64,000 nucleotides of DNA from Oreocharis arfaki. Lineage: Eukaryota > Chordata > Aves > Passeriformes > Paramythiidae. Below, one piece after another: positions 12,594 through 27,300 of the stretch; positions within the stretch are counted from its first letter, which is position 1; each line of letters begins with the position of its first letter. The stretch spans positions 337,327 to 401,326 of the forward strand of contig VZRR01013719.1 in NCBI GenBank assembly GCA_013398015.1. The letters are read 5' to 3'. The notes beneath the pieces are model-generated. The model searched no databases, was not told where the DNA came from, and saw only the letters and a program-made list of their open reading frames with translations. The position numbers and the translations under genes were made by a program.

Positions 12594-15500
12594 GTGGAGC
12601 AATTCATTGCACAACATAAAATGCCTTGTTTGATACTAAGGCAAACCTGAGGAGGGGAGTTAAGATGTTTTGTAACAGCCTGCATCAGGATCTTAAACAT
12701 CTGCAACAGGATGGAGAGTTTTAATCAATTGAAAGCTAATGGGAGGCTGTTCACCAAAGTCTATTTCTGTTTCTGTTTTCTATTTCAGACAGATATCTTA
12801 GATAAAAAGAAGGGCTTTGGGTTTTTTTACTTAATTGTTTTTTATTCATGTGTATGTTTTAAGTTACTCCCACATACCCACCGTGTTATTTCTGATGCTG
12901 TGAAACAGGCAGCACTGTAGCAGAACTCATGTCTCCTAAGAATGACTCCTACATGATTCTTCACTGAATAACTTTTTTTTTAGTATGTCAAAGGAAATGA
13001 GGTTAGTTTTGACTGCTCCAAAAATCAGAAGTCTCCTGTCATCTTTTTTTGGCATCTTGCAGTTGATAAAAGTAAAACCCAACAGTTTTGACTTAGTCAC
13101 TCTAACCAAAATGATCAGATTGTAAGTGTTGGGAGTATATTTTGAAGAAACTATCCCAAAATAAGCATTGTGAAACTTGTGTTATGTGAAGCAACATGAG
13201 TAAATAGTGGGAGAGAACACTTAGCTAAATGAAATTGTCTTTATAAATCTGTAGACTTGGCAGACTGTTATCCTGGAAGACTTTTGTCTTTCTAGATTTG
13301 CCAAGTTTTGAAATCTGTCTCCTTACTGGAGTGGAGGAAGTGCAGTAGGGAAAGTGAGAACCTGATCCAGAGAGAAGCAAGGAGGATAAAGGGTAGGACT
13401 TCCTGGAGACTGGGCTATGCTCCCGTTAGAAAATGGGTGGGGTTATGAAGTGCTGATAAGAAAGGAAGGGTTAAATGTAAGAAAATTGTGATTAAAAGTG
13501 GGATGAAGTTAACTGCAGGTGCTGTGGAAAAGGAAGAGATGAAGCACTGGGAAGGAAAGAAGTTCAGGAGAAATTTGTGGCTAGGAGATGTGAAAGTTAA
13601 GAGGATGGGAAGTAGTTCAGCTGAAGCTGGAAAGATGGGAGATGCTATCTATATTATCATAAATCAGGCAGGAATCGATGGAGAAGCTGGGAACCGAAGA
13701 GGTCAAGAGCTTACAGAACTGGCTGCCGAGAGAAATTTGTAATCCTTCTGTTACCTGAAACGTTGAAATTCAGGGGTTACTTTTATCTTCTATGAATATT
13801 CCCAATAGGGGACGTTATTCAGAAGAAAATACAGCAGCCTGTAAAATATGCATTGTTGGCACAAATCTGTCAGGCTTTTCAGCTGGAAGAGGGAAGTAAT
13901 GCAATTTTCCTCCTGAAAGTGTGGCAGTGTGCACAATAGTGTAAGTATTTTCATTAGTCACATTTCAGCAGAGTTTTTCCTCCAGATGAGAATAAAAAGT
14001 TGTCATTTTTGTCTTTATTCTTTAAGGACATATGTGACATGGTGAAAGCAATTTGATCTTGTCATCAAAGCTATATCTTTTCTTTTGAAACACTTTGCCT
14101 TCTCTCAGCCTGTTGAAAAAAGAAAAAAAAAAAGAATATTTTTGCATCCTTATGAATAAAAATTTATGCATGTTACTTCGTTCATGTTGGCTCTGGTTAA
14201 AGTTAAATCACAAAGTTTTTCTGAGGTGCCTAATTAATGTGCCTTGTTCACACCTACAGTATTAAACTAATCATCACAGATACAGAGTCAGGACAACTTT
14301 TTACCCTGTGTCTGAGAGAAGGTAACTTTTGGCAAACTTTTGCTTTCCTCGTAGCTCAGGATATCCTTTGTATTCCCCATTCCTGTGCTAGAGGAAGTGT
14401 GTGCAATCATGAAAGATATGCAGAAAGAAAAATTGATGAAGGAAAATAAGTGACAGTTATGATGGCCCTTCAGGTGCTGCTTGCTCCCAGGCACATGTTA
14501 AGGATCTGTGTTGGATGTTATAAAATGCCTAACTAAAGTAAGTTAGTTCTCAGTCAACTATTAGGTTATGCATGGGTTAGTTATTCAGGTTTTTTTGCTG
14601 AATCGCTTCTAAAGTTTACTGTTACAAGAAGAGGTTAAAAAAAAGTGGATTATGTTCCGTGATCTGATCACAGTGGGAAAATTTCTACATCTTTTAAACA
14701 AACACAAGTCATCATCAATGACAGAGAACTGTCTCTACATACAAGCTGTCAAGCTATTCATACTGCTTGCCAGGTTTCTAAGAGCAGGAGGAATGCAGAA
14801 ATAAAGTTAATTCCTCAAAATAGTTTAGTAAGAAGATATGATCAGATCTAATAACAGAATATTGATAATAAATAATAACAGGAAAGCAAAACGTCCCCCT
14901 TACTTTACTGTGCCCAGACACAAAATCAAGAGTAAAATATTCCATTGAGAAGCAACCAACAAAGCTTATTTGTACAAATGAAATTGTCAGAACAGACAGA
15001 TTTAGAATAGGGATTTGTGGATGTCAGATTCTTCACTACCACTATTAGGCACTGATAAGATGAGGCATTGAATCTCAGCGTGTTGGTGTCTTTGTGAGGT
15101 TTTTATTTCAAAGAGATACAGATACATGAATAAAAATCTTGAACCTAAGTGAAAGGAATAGTCAACCCCTCAGCCATGGTTCACAAATCACAGTAGTTCG
15201 TTTTAATAACTTCAGTTGGGAAAGTGGATGCCAAACTATTCTATCTGGGTGCTTCAAGTGGGCTCAGCTGTCTACTGGAAGGGCCTACAGGTGGAAGAGA
15301 ATAGGACTGAATCAGGGCTGCTATGCTGACTAACACAAGAAAGAAAGGCACTATGAATGCATGGTTTTGCTCTTGGATAGCATTCACCCTTCTATACGGT
15401 CTGCATAACAAAAGCAATTGTGGCATTATTAAATGGTATGAAGTGATACACTGATTTCTTGGGGCATATTTATTGCTGCTCAGTAGGAGGCCTGTAAGGT

Positions 15501-18320
15501 CTATTAACCAGAGGAGTTCAAAGATATCTCCTGTTGTTCAATATTTATTTTTTAAAAAATTCCATGCAGCAGGGTGTCTGTTAAAAAGGTTTTAAGATGC
15601 TTTGTTTTGTCCCTCTAATGTGCATTTTGGTTTGTTTAATGGAGCTCTCCATTTTGGAGCTAGCACATGAAACTGCCAAAACTAAATTATTTGTGAGCCT
15701 GGTTGTTGTTGTAAAGAATGAAGAGTCAATGTTCCTAATAGTAAATAAAAACTTTTTCATGATCAGATACTTTAATCATTGTTGCATGTTTTAATAGGTG
15801 GTGAACAAACTTATCACTGGTTTTTCTGCCTCTGTGTTGTGATGGCAAACAGAATCTATTTACCAAAAATAGATCCTACTGTACAGAATCTGTCAAGGGC
15901 TTTGTTTAAGCTTAAAATTGTTTGGCAAATAAAAGAAATTTCAATTTTCATTTATTCTGCATATTTCAAAGGTAGAGAGAGAACATTTTTGCATACATGT
16001 ATTACAAGCTATTATCATCTTCAAGGTGAACAGAAAGGTTTAGCAGATCCTAACACAAATTAGGATTTCATTCAAGACCTGAGTTCCATTTTGATACGCT
16101 GTTGCTGCATACAAGGTTTGCACACTATCGTTACAAAAGCCAATTAGCCTCTTACTGCTAATAAGTATTTATAGGGAATAGCCATACTTCAAATTTCAAA
16201 CAATGTACGTACATGCATGAATATTGCCTGAGATAACAGGTAATATATTTTAGCTTTTTTTTTCTGAGGCAAACTGTTGGAAATTATCTTTAATAACACT
16301 GTTTCTAGACCAAAACCAGGCTTTTTTGTGGTTTCCTGTACTTGTGTTTTAGTAAAGTGCTGGTAGTAAGGTGGCAGTGCTGTGTCCAAGGTCTGTGTCC
16401 TCTGTATGGTGAAGTAAAAGAGATGTTGGGATCACAGAGTAGAGGAGAACAGAGCATTTGCTTGTGCGCGTGTGGGAGAGGTGAGATCAAACAACTGCCT
16501 GGCCTGTATGTACCCGTGGGTTTCAGCAGGGAAAAAAAGCTTGATAGATTTATAGAACTGGAAAGGACCACTGGATTCTCTGGCTAGACCTTTTATATAC
16601 GACTTGTCATAAAAGTTTACCAGTTACCTCTGGGTCGAGGACAGTGAGTTCTGTTGGTGTAAAGATATGAAAAATAGGAAGAGATGGAACAAATGTGTCT
16701 TCACTTGTTAGGTTATTCTGAAGGTGTGAGATTTAAAAAAAACCAACAAAACAAACCAAACAGCAGCCAATGAAGCAGACCACCAAAACCAAAAGACTGT
16801 GAAAAAACCAGGCCTGATTCCTAAATTAATGGTAGCTTTGTTTTTACTTCCAGCCATTATGTCATAATTTGTGATCTGTACCTAGACTTAAGTCCATCTT
16901 TTAGTATGTGGCATTTTTCTGTCCATTAAAGCTACTTGTAAACGATAAAGCTATCTCCTTGGTATTTTCTGCTTTTTGTTTGAACAGATTGAGGTCTTTA
17001 CATATCTTACTTTGCAGAATATTTTGAGTCTTTTTATTGGTTTTATGAGTTTTACTTGGCTGCATGAATTTTTTTTAGGGAGGGCAGGTTAAGCAAAAAG
17101 GAAAAAGAAGAACCTGTTTGATTCTAACAAAATAGGTGAAATATTTGTGAAAAAGAATAGTACAGAAAGACAGAAATCACCATCTTGTTCCTGTCCTACT
17201 CTGTGTGTATAATCGATAGCTACAGTAGCAATGAATATCTTAATTTTGCACCTCCAAAGAAGATAAATTATTTGCTACAAGGTATATTGGCTTCACCTGC
17301 ATGTTACTCATGCAAATGGTGTGAATATCTAGTCCCTCAGAAAGCATTTTGCTCCAGTGGAGAGAGTAGCTCTTTGTAAATTTGTGCAGAATTGATAATT
17401 TTCCGCTGCTGTTTCCTGTGAAGCTGATACAACTATTTATGCATTAAAGAAAATAAAGTGTAGGCAGCAACACGCATTCTGTGTTATCAGTTGTATTCAT
17501 TGAAGCAGGAGTCCTGTTGTAGCTCAGTGGGATGACATGAAATTATTCCAGCGTGTTGTGGGAAATAATTGACTTTGGATTTTCTTTGTTGTTCTTGTTC
17601 TTAATGGTTTTCATTTGTCTGAGGGCTACATGTATATTTTATGGAAGGCTGCTGATCATAACTGCTTGTCTGTCAGCCTTTAGGTGAGTATTCTTCATCT
17701 ATCATCCACTTGCACTGAATTCCATAGATACTGTGAAAGGATATTTGTTTTTGTCAAAAGATGTGCTGTAGCATGGTGCAGAAAGATGTGATCAGTACAA
17801 GTAATGTATTTCATTATTCTAATTGAAACAGAGGAAAAAAACAAATAAGTTTTTGTCACAGAAATCTTTTTCAGGGCCCATTTTTTAGATAATAAGTAAT
17901 TATCGTGGAAGAAGTGTTTGTGTCTATGGAATATGTCTGTTTTTTCTAGCTTTAAAGGTGGTCTGGTAAAAGATACTGTTTTCTTGGTAAACCTTGGTTT
18001 TTCTAGACTTTTAGTCAATCGTGCTTGCAACAATACTGCTAATGTAGTTTTTCAGCAGCCCATCTCCTTGCTTTTATGTGCTTTCAACCAACACAAGCAG
18101 AATGTGAGCTATCTGTCTTTCATGCATTGAAAAGTCTGAAAAAGTAGTAATATATCAGAAAAATTAAATATATATATGTGGTTTATCAACTTCTTTCATA
18201 TAGCTGCTTTTTAAAAGGTGGTGCTATTGCTTATCTCCTTCTGCAGCTATTCACTGCAAACTCATTTCTTTGTAGTTGTTTTCTGGATTTGAAAAAATAA
18301 AAGATGGTGCCTTTCTTAAT
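12594..18320. other. Intronic sequence, no gene seen
   Basis: AT-rich intron. A purine-rich + strand patch at about 13360-13740 keeps an 84-codon Lys/Glu/Gly-rich frame open, which I attribute to composition. The bases at 17520-17535 resemble a tRNA A box but have no B box. Near 16543-16590 there may be a worn CR1 end, listed separately. Confidence 0.55.
16543..16590 (-). mobile_element. Possible relic of a CR1 3' end
   Basis: The stretch reads like the antisense end of CR1: TATAGAACTGGAAAGGACC followed by a diverged CTGG..TAGACC. The core GGAAAGGACC is the strongest match. The copy is very short and degraded, so chance similarity cannot be excluded. Confidence 0.35.
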
Positions 18321-18363
18321 TTGGCAGCTTTCATCATTTACATTTGTAGGTGAAAGCTGCCAA
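18321..18363. repeat. Perfect 13-bp inverted repeat with 17-nt loop
   Basis: TTGGCAGCTTTCA (18321-18333) and TGAAAGCTGCCAA (18351-18363) are exact reverse complements separated by 17 bases. The stem is mixed in sequence, not a simple AT run, which makes it the most striking fold in the window. The pairing does not continue outward beyond a possible wobble pair, so the stem is too short for a normal microRNA precursor. It may be a relic of a small inverted-repeat element or chance. Confidence 0.75.
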
Positions 18364-21300
18364 GCTCTGTTAGGGGGCTGAGCTCACCAGGGGCGATACT
18401 TGTGTCATTTCCACCCTCTTGTCATGTTATTTTCTCTATACTTGTTAACTCGAACTGTCAACCTGTAAAGTGCTCTTACAACATTTGCACATGAGGTGCT
18501 GCAGGAGGTGACATAAGCTAATAGAAGGAGTTCATGGTAACAGAAAATCTCATTTGTACGTAGTGGAAGTGATGAGCTCAGGGACTTGCACTTTGATTGC
18601 ATTGTAATTAACAATGCTTTGTGTATCTTAGTGTGATAGCTGCAGAGACTGCTGCTGTCTCCCTGGTCCTGTCTGACAGGGTTGTTTCTCTTGAGAGATG
18701 TGGACAGGAGAGAACAATCGAGAGGTACGTGATATAGCTGGACTGATTGCAAGTTTCTCTTCTAATCACAGGCACATCACTCACGATTAAGAATTGAAAG
18801 CCAGTGTTCAGCCTTGTGTCGCAGTTGTGGATGTGATGGCTGCAGAACTGTGTTTTGAAAGCACTTCTTTTATTTATCAACAATAGAAAAGTTGTGTAGA
18901 TATCTACAGGAATGAACGCTAAGAGAAGAAAACAAAGAAAGAAAGTTACATCATACAGCCCTATAAAAGGATGGCAAGATAAACTCCTGGCACTGAAGCT
19001 CCTGAAGATGAAGCTTTCTGCTTCACCTGATGTTGTTGAGAACCTGTGAGCTATTTGGTTTCCTTGTGCTGTTTCTGATTACCTCCTTAGAGAGCAAAGA
19101 CATTATCAACTGAATTTCTTGTTCTGCTGGCCTGCCATTTCTTCCCTTTCTTTAGGAAAGAAGGCTTGTGGAAGGGATGAGTACAGCTGTCCCTGTTTGG
19201 TAGCTGCAGTAATCTGGAACTTGCTTTGGTTTGCCCTGGTGGCAGATTGGCTTAGCTCTCTCTTTGCGAGTCCAGAGGGGTCTCCCCTTTTAAGATGATA
19301 AAAGCCTGTGTGGATGCTCAAGCCCATTTAAGAGAGAGCCTATTGGCTGTCTCTTCCAAGTCTCTGTTGGCCCCACATATTTTCCTTCTGACTTGTAATA
19401 TCACAAACCCTAGTGGTTCTTCCATGCTAAAGGACTGCTCATGCCTTTAACTTTTTGCAGGGCTTCAGACATTCAGTATTTCCCTGTCTGCTTTTCACTT
19501 GTCTTTTCTAAAGGCTTGGTGAATCTGGCCTTAACCGAGTATTTCAAAGAATGGACATGAACAGCTTTATTCCTTCTGTGCCATCTTGCAGTTAGCAAAC
19601 AAAGTTGACTATATTTTGCCTAACTGCCCAACATTTCTCATTTTTATACTGGAGATTGCATCTCTGTTTTCTTACATAGCAAGTCTTTGAGCCTAGAGCT
19701 AAAGGAAGAGAAACTTTAGCTAGCTCTTGAGAATGTTTTGTATTAACTGTAGTGTCATGAATAGATTACTTATCTATTGTCTTGTTTCTACTGCATATCT
19801 CATCTCCCAACACTGCTCATTTGTCCCCTGTAATGTTGTATAGCAAGTACCTGTAGGACCTATTTATAAAACTTAACTTTAACGGATTATTAATATCCCA
19901 GGTGTATTTTGTAAGTCAGTGGAGAAAAAGGCTCCTCCTGGAGATAACTAACAGTGACTAATTTCAACCTCCTTTCTAAACCATGTGTAGGTTTTCTCAC
20001 TGTTCTCCCTTGCTGACTGTTGAGAGGACCTCCAGAGATTAACCCCATTGGACTGGTTCACTACTGAAGTGTTCAACTCAGTGTGCTGTTTTTTTTTCTC
20101 TGTGCTGACAAATCCTGTGCTGTGTGGATCCAGCCCAATGGTTACCCATTTCAGCTGATAGATTTGTCACTTTGCCTCTCTGTCATGTTGAGTTAGCTAG
20201 ATTCTTAAATATCTGCAGGGAGTTTTGGTTATGTTTTTAACTTTATTTGATCTGAGCTAGTTGATACTGTTTGAGGTTCCACTTGAGATTCTGTACACTG
20301 TATTTCCCATTTCATTAAGTGGGAATTGGTTTAATGTAGCTAAATAAATATTCTGTCAGATTTTACAGTGGTCTTTTTCTTACGCGTGCTGACTGATATT
20401 GCTATGTATAATAGATGTGAGCCAGCATTTTTTTTATGCTGCCTTGCTTGGATTTGTGTTTTCTTTGGAAATGTGTTCAGAGCAGGGGTTTTTTTGTTGT
20501 TGTTTGTTTGTGATTTTTTAATTTGTCAGGAGATTTTACATCCTACAGTCATCTCAGCCTTGTTGTTTAATGTTAAAAAAAAAATAATCCAGAAATCGTG
20601 GCTACAAGGGTATCAGAGGGCATCGCAAACAGTTGCAGCAAGTTAGTGAAAGAAAATTCGTTTGAGGTTTTCTTTTGATATGCTGCCCTTGGAGGCCAAT
20701 GGTAAAGAGATGGACTTGGGGAGAGGAGATGGAAGACAAATTTACCAAGGAGTAGATGTCATCCAGAAATTCTTGTGTCCAGCGGGAGGGTGTTATTCAT
20801 CATTAACAGAAAGGGTAGAAACATGATTTGGGTTAACCTTCAGGGCAAGTACTATAAACTGTGAAACAAACCACCAAATTACAGCAGTTTTTTTCAGGAT
20901 GGCTTCCCTCCCTTAACTCAGTGTTCCGTGAAGTCAGGAAACCACATTCACACCCAAAAAAGCATTTGAATTTAACGATCTAAAGTGTGTGGTTACTCCA
21001 CATTTACATGCTGTTCATCCTGGCCTCGCCCACGTCAGTCAATCTCAATCAGAGATAAATATTTTGTTGCAGGCTTGCAGGATGAAACTAGGACTGGCTT
21101 CTACAAGTGTTGCTTTGGAGTTCATAGATTTGATTAGCATTTTTTTAATAACACTTCAAACTGCACGTCAAGGAGATTTAGTTCTTGGTGTTATCTGAAA
21201 TAAGATTCTTATTACCTTGGGAAAAAATATATCATCCCTCTTTAATTTCCTAGAGCATCAGCGTATACAGAGCACATGACATTTTGTCTTATGGTTGTAT

Positions 21301-24300
21301 TTTTTATTAGACTAGAAGAAATGTACTGAGGAACTTCTAATAAAAATCAGTTGAAATTTTGCATGAGGAAAGATATGGTGTAAATGGTTGGATATAGCCA
21401 AGATCATACCATTATTCTTCATGACATTAAAATATAAATTGCATTGTCAAAAACTGGAAAATACCTGCTCTTTAGATTGCTTACTTTAAGCTCCATTTAA
21501 TCCTCTTTCTCAGAATGGCATTTTCATTTAAAGTCTGGGAAAAAAAAATAGTACAAATTTAGTCAAAGGCTTGTTTGTAAGGAGGCTATATTTTTGTGAA
21601 TTCTTACATGAATTGAAGTGATACTGTACCTTCTTACTTTATGATCCTGGAATTGAATACCTGAGAAATGAGTGAAAGAGCACACTAGATTTTGTGGTGA
21701 GCAAATAAACCTTTAATATCATCAACACAGAAATGTCAGTCACCAAGCAGGTAGACTGCTTTTTGACTGAAAAAATAAAAAAAAAAAAAAAGCTTTCAAA
21801 ACAGTGCTGCAAATCCCTTTTTTCTTAACCCGCTCTCTAGGAAAACATGGTCAGAAAAGGCAAAAACTAACATTGCTCTCAAAAATGCCTGTGGTAGTAC
21901 AAGAATTTTCTCTTCTCATTTTTGCAAAATGACTGACAAGTACTTGTTACAGTAAATGGTCCTACTGCTGGAAAAACCAAAATTGAGATAAAAAATGCTT
22001 GCTGTGTCATGGCCCCTCATAGAGAGTTGAAAAAGCGTGCAACAGGAATAGGAAGGAGATTACTGGGCTTGTAAACAGATACCCAAATATCCTTTTAAGG
22101 CAGAGCAAATTTTTATCTTAGTTTAGCCAGTAAGTTGAAGATAGAGGTGGAGATAGAAACAAAAAATATGAAAATAACAGATAAAGAGATAACAGGTTAA
22201 GATTTCTGGAGCAGATATTACTCTTTCATTACCTGCCTCCCTCTGTTGATTGATGTATTACGGTAGTTTGGTTTTCTGCTCTCTTTGGGATTTATTTCTA
22301 AGTGCATGCATATTATATAGCACTTTATCATCTCCTTCTGTGCTCCTGCTTACTGATTCCAGGGTGAAATCTGTTTTAGGCTTGATACAGTACATTTCAC
22401 CCATCACATTCCTAAGAAAGACAAATGGTTGTAGGGCTTTGCAAGTCGACAACTCATAAATAGGACCTTTGGGAATTAGAGGCTTCTTCCTTCTGTCCTT
22501 CCTTGCAATGATATAAGCACTGTGTAAGAAGAGTAGAAGAAGGATCAACAGTGCATTGTAATGACAAATAATGAAAAATAAATGCACATTGATGATCATT
22601 GTGCATAGCTGGCACTCCCAGTAATACTTAGAGCATGCAGTCACGGTTCCCTGTTACGTGCAGACTTTTGGCTCCTTAGCACAAATACATAGATTATAAA
22701 TAGGAAGCTTAACACTGTGATAGAAAGTTACAGCCTGGTCATTAAGTTGCCCCATCTCTTTTTGGAAAATCCTGCAATCACTGTGCCCTTGAATTCTTCT
22801 TATTCACAGTTTTGTTGCTTGGAACATTCCATCTTGGTTTTTAATGGAGTATCATCAGTCATGTTTATTTTCCATTTCAATTTTTTTGTGTCCAGGACTG
22901 ATGGAGAGCTCCATGTATCTGATCTGTTTAACTTGAATACTCTTTATAGTCAAAAAATTACGTTTATGTCTTTACAAAGCTTGGAATGGTGTACAAACTT
23001 TAAAATATTTGTGATGATTTCATCCAGATCTTTGGGTAGTCCAGGTTTGTTTACCATAATAGTGAGTATCTGCTGTTAGTTATCCTCTCTATGCATAAGG
23101 TGGAATATAGCATGAATGTCTCTTGTTTTTCTGAGATACCAAAGTGAAGGGATATAAAAGGGATAGTAAAACCTGGACAGATTTTTTTGAGTTTGTGTTT
23201 CTTAGAGAAGGGCTTTGATTTGCAGTGCCTGGAACTGTAGGCTGTAAAAAGATGAGGATCTGGTGACTGTGAGGCTCTGTCACAGACTTGCTGCATAGCC
23301 TGAGCTAAGTTGCCTTATTTTTTACCCCATCCAGAAAAAAATAATATGGTCATCTTGCTGGCTGGGAAAATGCTGATGTAATGAGGGGTTATCTTCCCTA
23401 GAAGCATAAAGTGATAAAAGATATTTTACTGAAAGGTTTTTCTATCTCCTAATCTGTGCTTTCCAGTTTAGTGGTTGAATGTATGGCAGACCTAAAGGCC
23501 TATATGAGCCCTGGATTTTTCTGTAATGGACAGTGTCAGAAGCAGCTGTGCATATGTGCATGACAAAGGGAAGATAAAGATTTATGCTTGTAATTCTAAG
23601 GTAGCTACTTAATGTTGTATTCTCTGGTTTATTATTACTATAATTCTTCTGGTAGTTTTGAGGCTGGAAATATACTTCAAAATGTTGACCTAACTAATAA
23701 ATTACTATTATTTTGTTCAGAATTCGTTTTCCATTCATTAAAAATGTTGTAGCTAATTTATAGACATGAATCTGTTTCATGAGGCTATTGCCATTTCAGC
23801 CTTGTGGCATTTGTCAAGAGGAAAGTTTTTTTTTTTCCCGTTAGCATTACAAGTGGTAAACAAAAATCACCCTTTTATGTAATTAGAACATTTATTTCAA
23901 GAATTACTGTTCTCATGGGAGAAGGAGATACTTTGGTGATTCGCTTAAGGAAAATCTTAGATTTGCTTCATCTGGGAAGAAAGTTATCTTTGTGTCCTTC
24001 TTGTTACATTTAAAAATCAACCAGCTGTCTCCTGAGCCAACCCTGTTCTCCTGGTTTTTACTGTAGTGGAAACCTCCATTAACTTCCCTGGCTTTATTAC
24101 GTTTCTATTACTAGAGGAAAAAAATGAGGTTTGTGGTGCACTGACTGGCCGAGCGCATCCAATCTTAGGTTGAAAATGAAAACTCTGGCTCCAGTTAGCC
24201 TGCAGGCATGGCTGAGCTGTTATGACGAACCTAAGCTATTTATCTGTAGCACAAAATTGCGTGTATGTAGAATAAATTTGATAAGAGAGACCCGTAAGCG

Positions 24301-27300
24301 GAATACACCAAAATATTGTGAGGATGAACTAATAATCTATTTGTTTGGCAATTAGAGGCTTTCACACTTGTGACAGAGGCACCTTTTGTGAGTGCACCAG
24401 TGTTCTGGGTTTTAGAGCTACCTCCTATTGGGTTCTGCATTTCTTGTTCTCTAGATAAGTAAAATGTTAAAAGTTGCCATTAATTCTGCAGGTGCTGTAC
24501 AGAAGCACGTGGTGGTCGCCTTAGACTACACAACAATTGGGATGCAAAAAACCTCAGCATGAGAATGAATATTCTATGTTCAAAAGAAAAATTTGGCCTT
24601 GCTGGAATGCTACCTCCTGAAAAAGAATTTGAAGGAGGAGGCATCTGAAGCCTATTTTGTTTTAAACTTAAGATATGTTTTGACTGCACTTCTTTGGGAC
24701 ACCAGGAACTGTTATGGTGGAAGCATTGGGAATATTCAGTCAGAGTTGGTTAAAGTATGAGTTCTGCTTTTCTGGAAACCTTGGAATATTACTTTGGCTA
24801 CATGTAAAGTGGAAGTAGGAAAGCAGATATCCATGGTAGAGGACTAAAATTATATTGCTTTATTAATATAACTAACAAATACTCTTGCTTTTGAACTTTT
24901 TGATAGCCTGTGTGAAAAATGCTGAGTTCAGGCTGAGTTGATTCTCTAGGCTCCAAGTGCAAAGTGATTTTCTCTGGGCTATTGGATGAAACTGTTTCCC
25001 CTTTTGAATTGTGAGCAGTAGTAATACTGTTGCAAGCAGTACTTCAGTGGAGGGTAGGGGATGGGGAGTTTTGCTTTTTCCTCTTGAAATACTATATTTC
25101 ATTTATTTATCTTTAGGTAATTTTACCTATGGACATGAAATAAGGGCATCTAAGTCTTCCTATAAGGAGAAATATGCAGAATGGAGCACTTAAATTTCTC
25201 ATTGCCATGTACAGATCCACATGAGTTGGTTTTCATGACTTTTATGTATTTATTTATAAAAGGAAAGTGAATAGATTGTTAAAACAGAGGAAAAAAATCC
25301 CTTGAAGTTTTCCATGGAGGAATGGGGAATAATCTGATGTTAATTCTGTGCATTCACCGAGATGTGCAATTTTATATGGTTTTACTTGCTGTTGTGTGTT
25401 CATATGTTGTTTTTATCAATATAGTTGCCCATACTAATACATTTTAGGTGTGTGAGTGTCTGTGCAAGAGCTACAACAGGCAGTGATTTAAAGGTTTACT
25501 TAATGCTTTAATACAACCCTTGATCAAGTTAACAGAATTCTGTATCACCAGGGGAGCAATCTTCCCTGGCTGGGCTCTGCTGTAATCTTACAGATCAGCA
25601 CAGCCTGCAGAACTGTGGATGAGAAATCCGAGTTTGGATTTGCAGTACTGAGAGTACATTATACAGTGAGGCAGCTGGTCTCTCACTCACCAGTACGATA
25701 AAACACACTTTTATAGATTAAGAGATGCTGAGGCTGAGCTCCATATAGCCTGTTGCAGGTAAATAAAGTGCTACAAAAATATTGCTGCTTCAGGCTCAAA
25801 GCATGAAATAGTGTTTTTTAGAACACAATTTTTCAGTTATATTAAACTTGGCCCAGCAGAAAAAAACACATCGCTGGTGGGCAGTCTGAGCCACTGGAGG
25901 TTGTATGTCCTGTGTTTATGTTCAGGAGAAGAGTCTGAACAGCCAGGCCCAACTCTGTGCTTATTGCATCAGGAGAAGAAAGCAGTGGTGGTAAGCTCCT
26001 CTGCTGGTACGTCGTCCCACACCCCAGCTTCAGTCTCCTTTTGTATTAAAATATATATATTGAATTTTTAGATATTAAATTATGTTTATTAGTGGCAGCA
26101 TTCTTCCAGAACTAACAATAAGTTGGTTTGGTGTGTTATGCTAACTTGGGAAGAACTGTCTCTGACTATGAAAGGCATGGGCAAGTTATTAGTGATAGGA
26201 TAAAAGGGTTTAAAATGGAAATAGGTAAAATTTGGCTTTCTTTATTGTCACTCATGTTACAATCATGATACAGATTCATACTTGGCTGCCCAGAAATACC
26301 CAGCAGAAGTAAATAATTGGCCACCCTTCTATGGCTTTTTCCTTATGCATCTGGAATTCACCTATATTGTCCTTCTTATCTTAATACCTCCATTTTAACT
26401 TATGTGTACTCTAGCATATCAGGTTGTTGGTGCCTTTGTTTCTTGGTGAGGTTCCTTTTGATGTTCATTTTATTTGCATTAAGGAGGGACCAGGAGGTAT
26501 ATTAGGAGATGGTTTCAGATGGTAAGGGCGGTAAAAACGAGATAGTCTGGCTTAAGATATTGTGGAATCTACATCACTGGTAATCTCTTTAAGAACATTT
26601 TGGATAATCAGTGGATAGAAAGCACTATTAGATCACCATTAACTGAAAATATTTTTTCTGTTTGGTCTGTTATGTTATTGGACCCATACCTTGTGTCTGA
26701 GAGAGGTTCTGGAGTGTATGTCTGTGTGTGGCATTAATAGTTCTGTGCTGGCTTATGTGTGCGTATATGTGCATATAATTGCAAGAATTTGTCACGAGTT
26801 GAAATGTCCAGAAACTCATAGGATGTGTTTCTTTGCATTGCAGTTGCTCAGAAAAACTACATTACAAATGTCTAAGAGGTTTTTTTTACTTTGGCAGCCA
26901 GTGTATTTCTATAAACATTCCTGCAGTGGCATTTTGCAAAATTCCTTCAGTTACACATTCCAGGGTATGCTAGCACACCAGCAAACTGGTGGAAAGCAAA
27001 GTGCCAGTTTTGTCCACCAAACTGATGTAATTCCACTCTTTTTCCAGGGGCAGGGATTTCTGTTTTGAGTCTTCAGATGTTTGAAGTATTTCAAGGATCA
27101 GTCATCTTAAATTCCACTAACTTTTTGTGCCTTTAGTGTTTCCTGTTGGCTACTGCTGACCCTTGAGACAACCAGCAATAGCAAAGACTTGGTAGAGTGA
27201 CTTTGATGGAATTGAAGCAATCTGAAACTGAGACTGTATATGAAAAAAATTCTTGCACAGTTTTCTTAATGGGGGGAAAAGGTGGTAACTTGTCTTGTGT

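Noticed and set aside
13488..13742. 84-codon Lys/Glu/Gly-rich frame
   Set aside because: The strand is purine-rich here, which lowers stop frequency. There are no splice sites with matching phase and no family resemblance.
17519..17590. Possible tRNA gene (GTAGCTCAGTGGGATGACA resembles an A box)
   Set aside because: There is no GGTTCRANTCC-type B box at the right distance and no cloverleaf arms can be paired.
18340..18400. MicroRNA precursor at the 18321 hairpin
   Set aside because: Only 13 bp pair and the stem does not extend outward, well short of a typical precursor.
22258..22644. 128-codon minus-strand frame
   Set aside because: Low-complexity Leu/Ile/Lys mix in plain intron, with no recognisable motif and no plausible exon boundaries.
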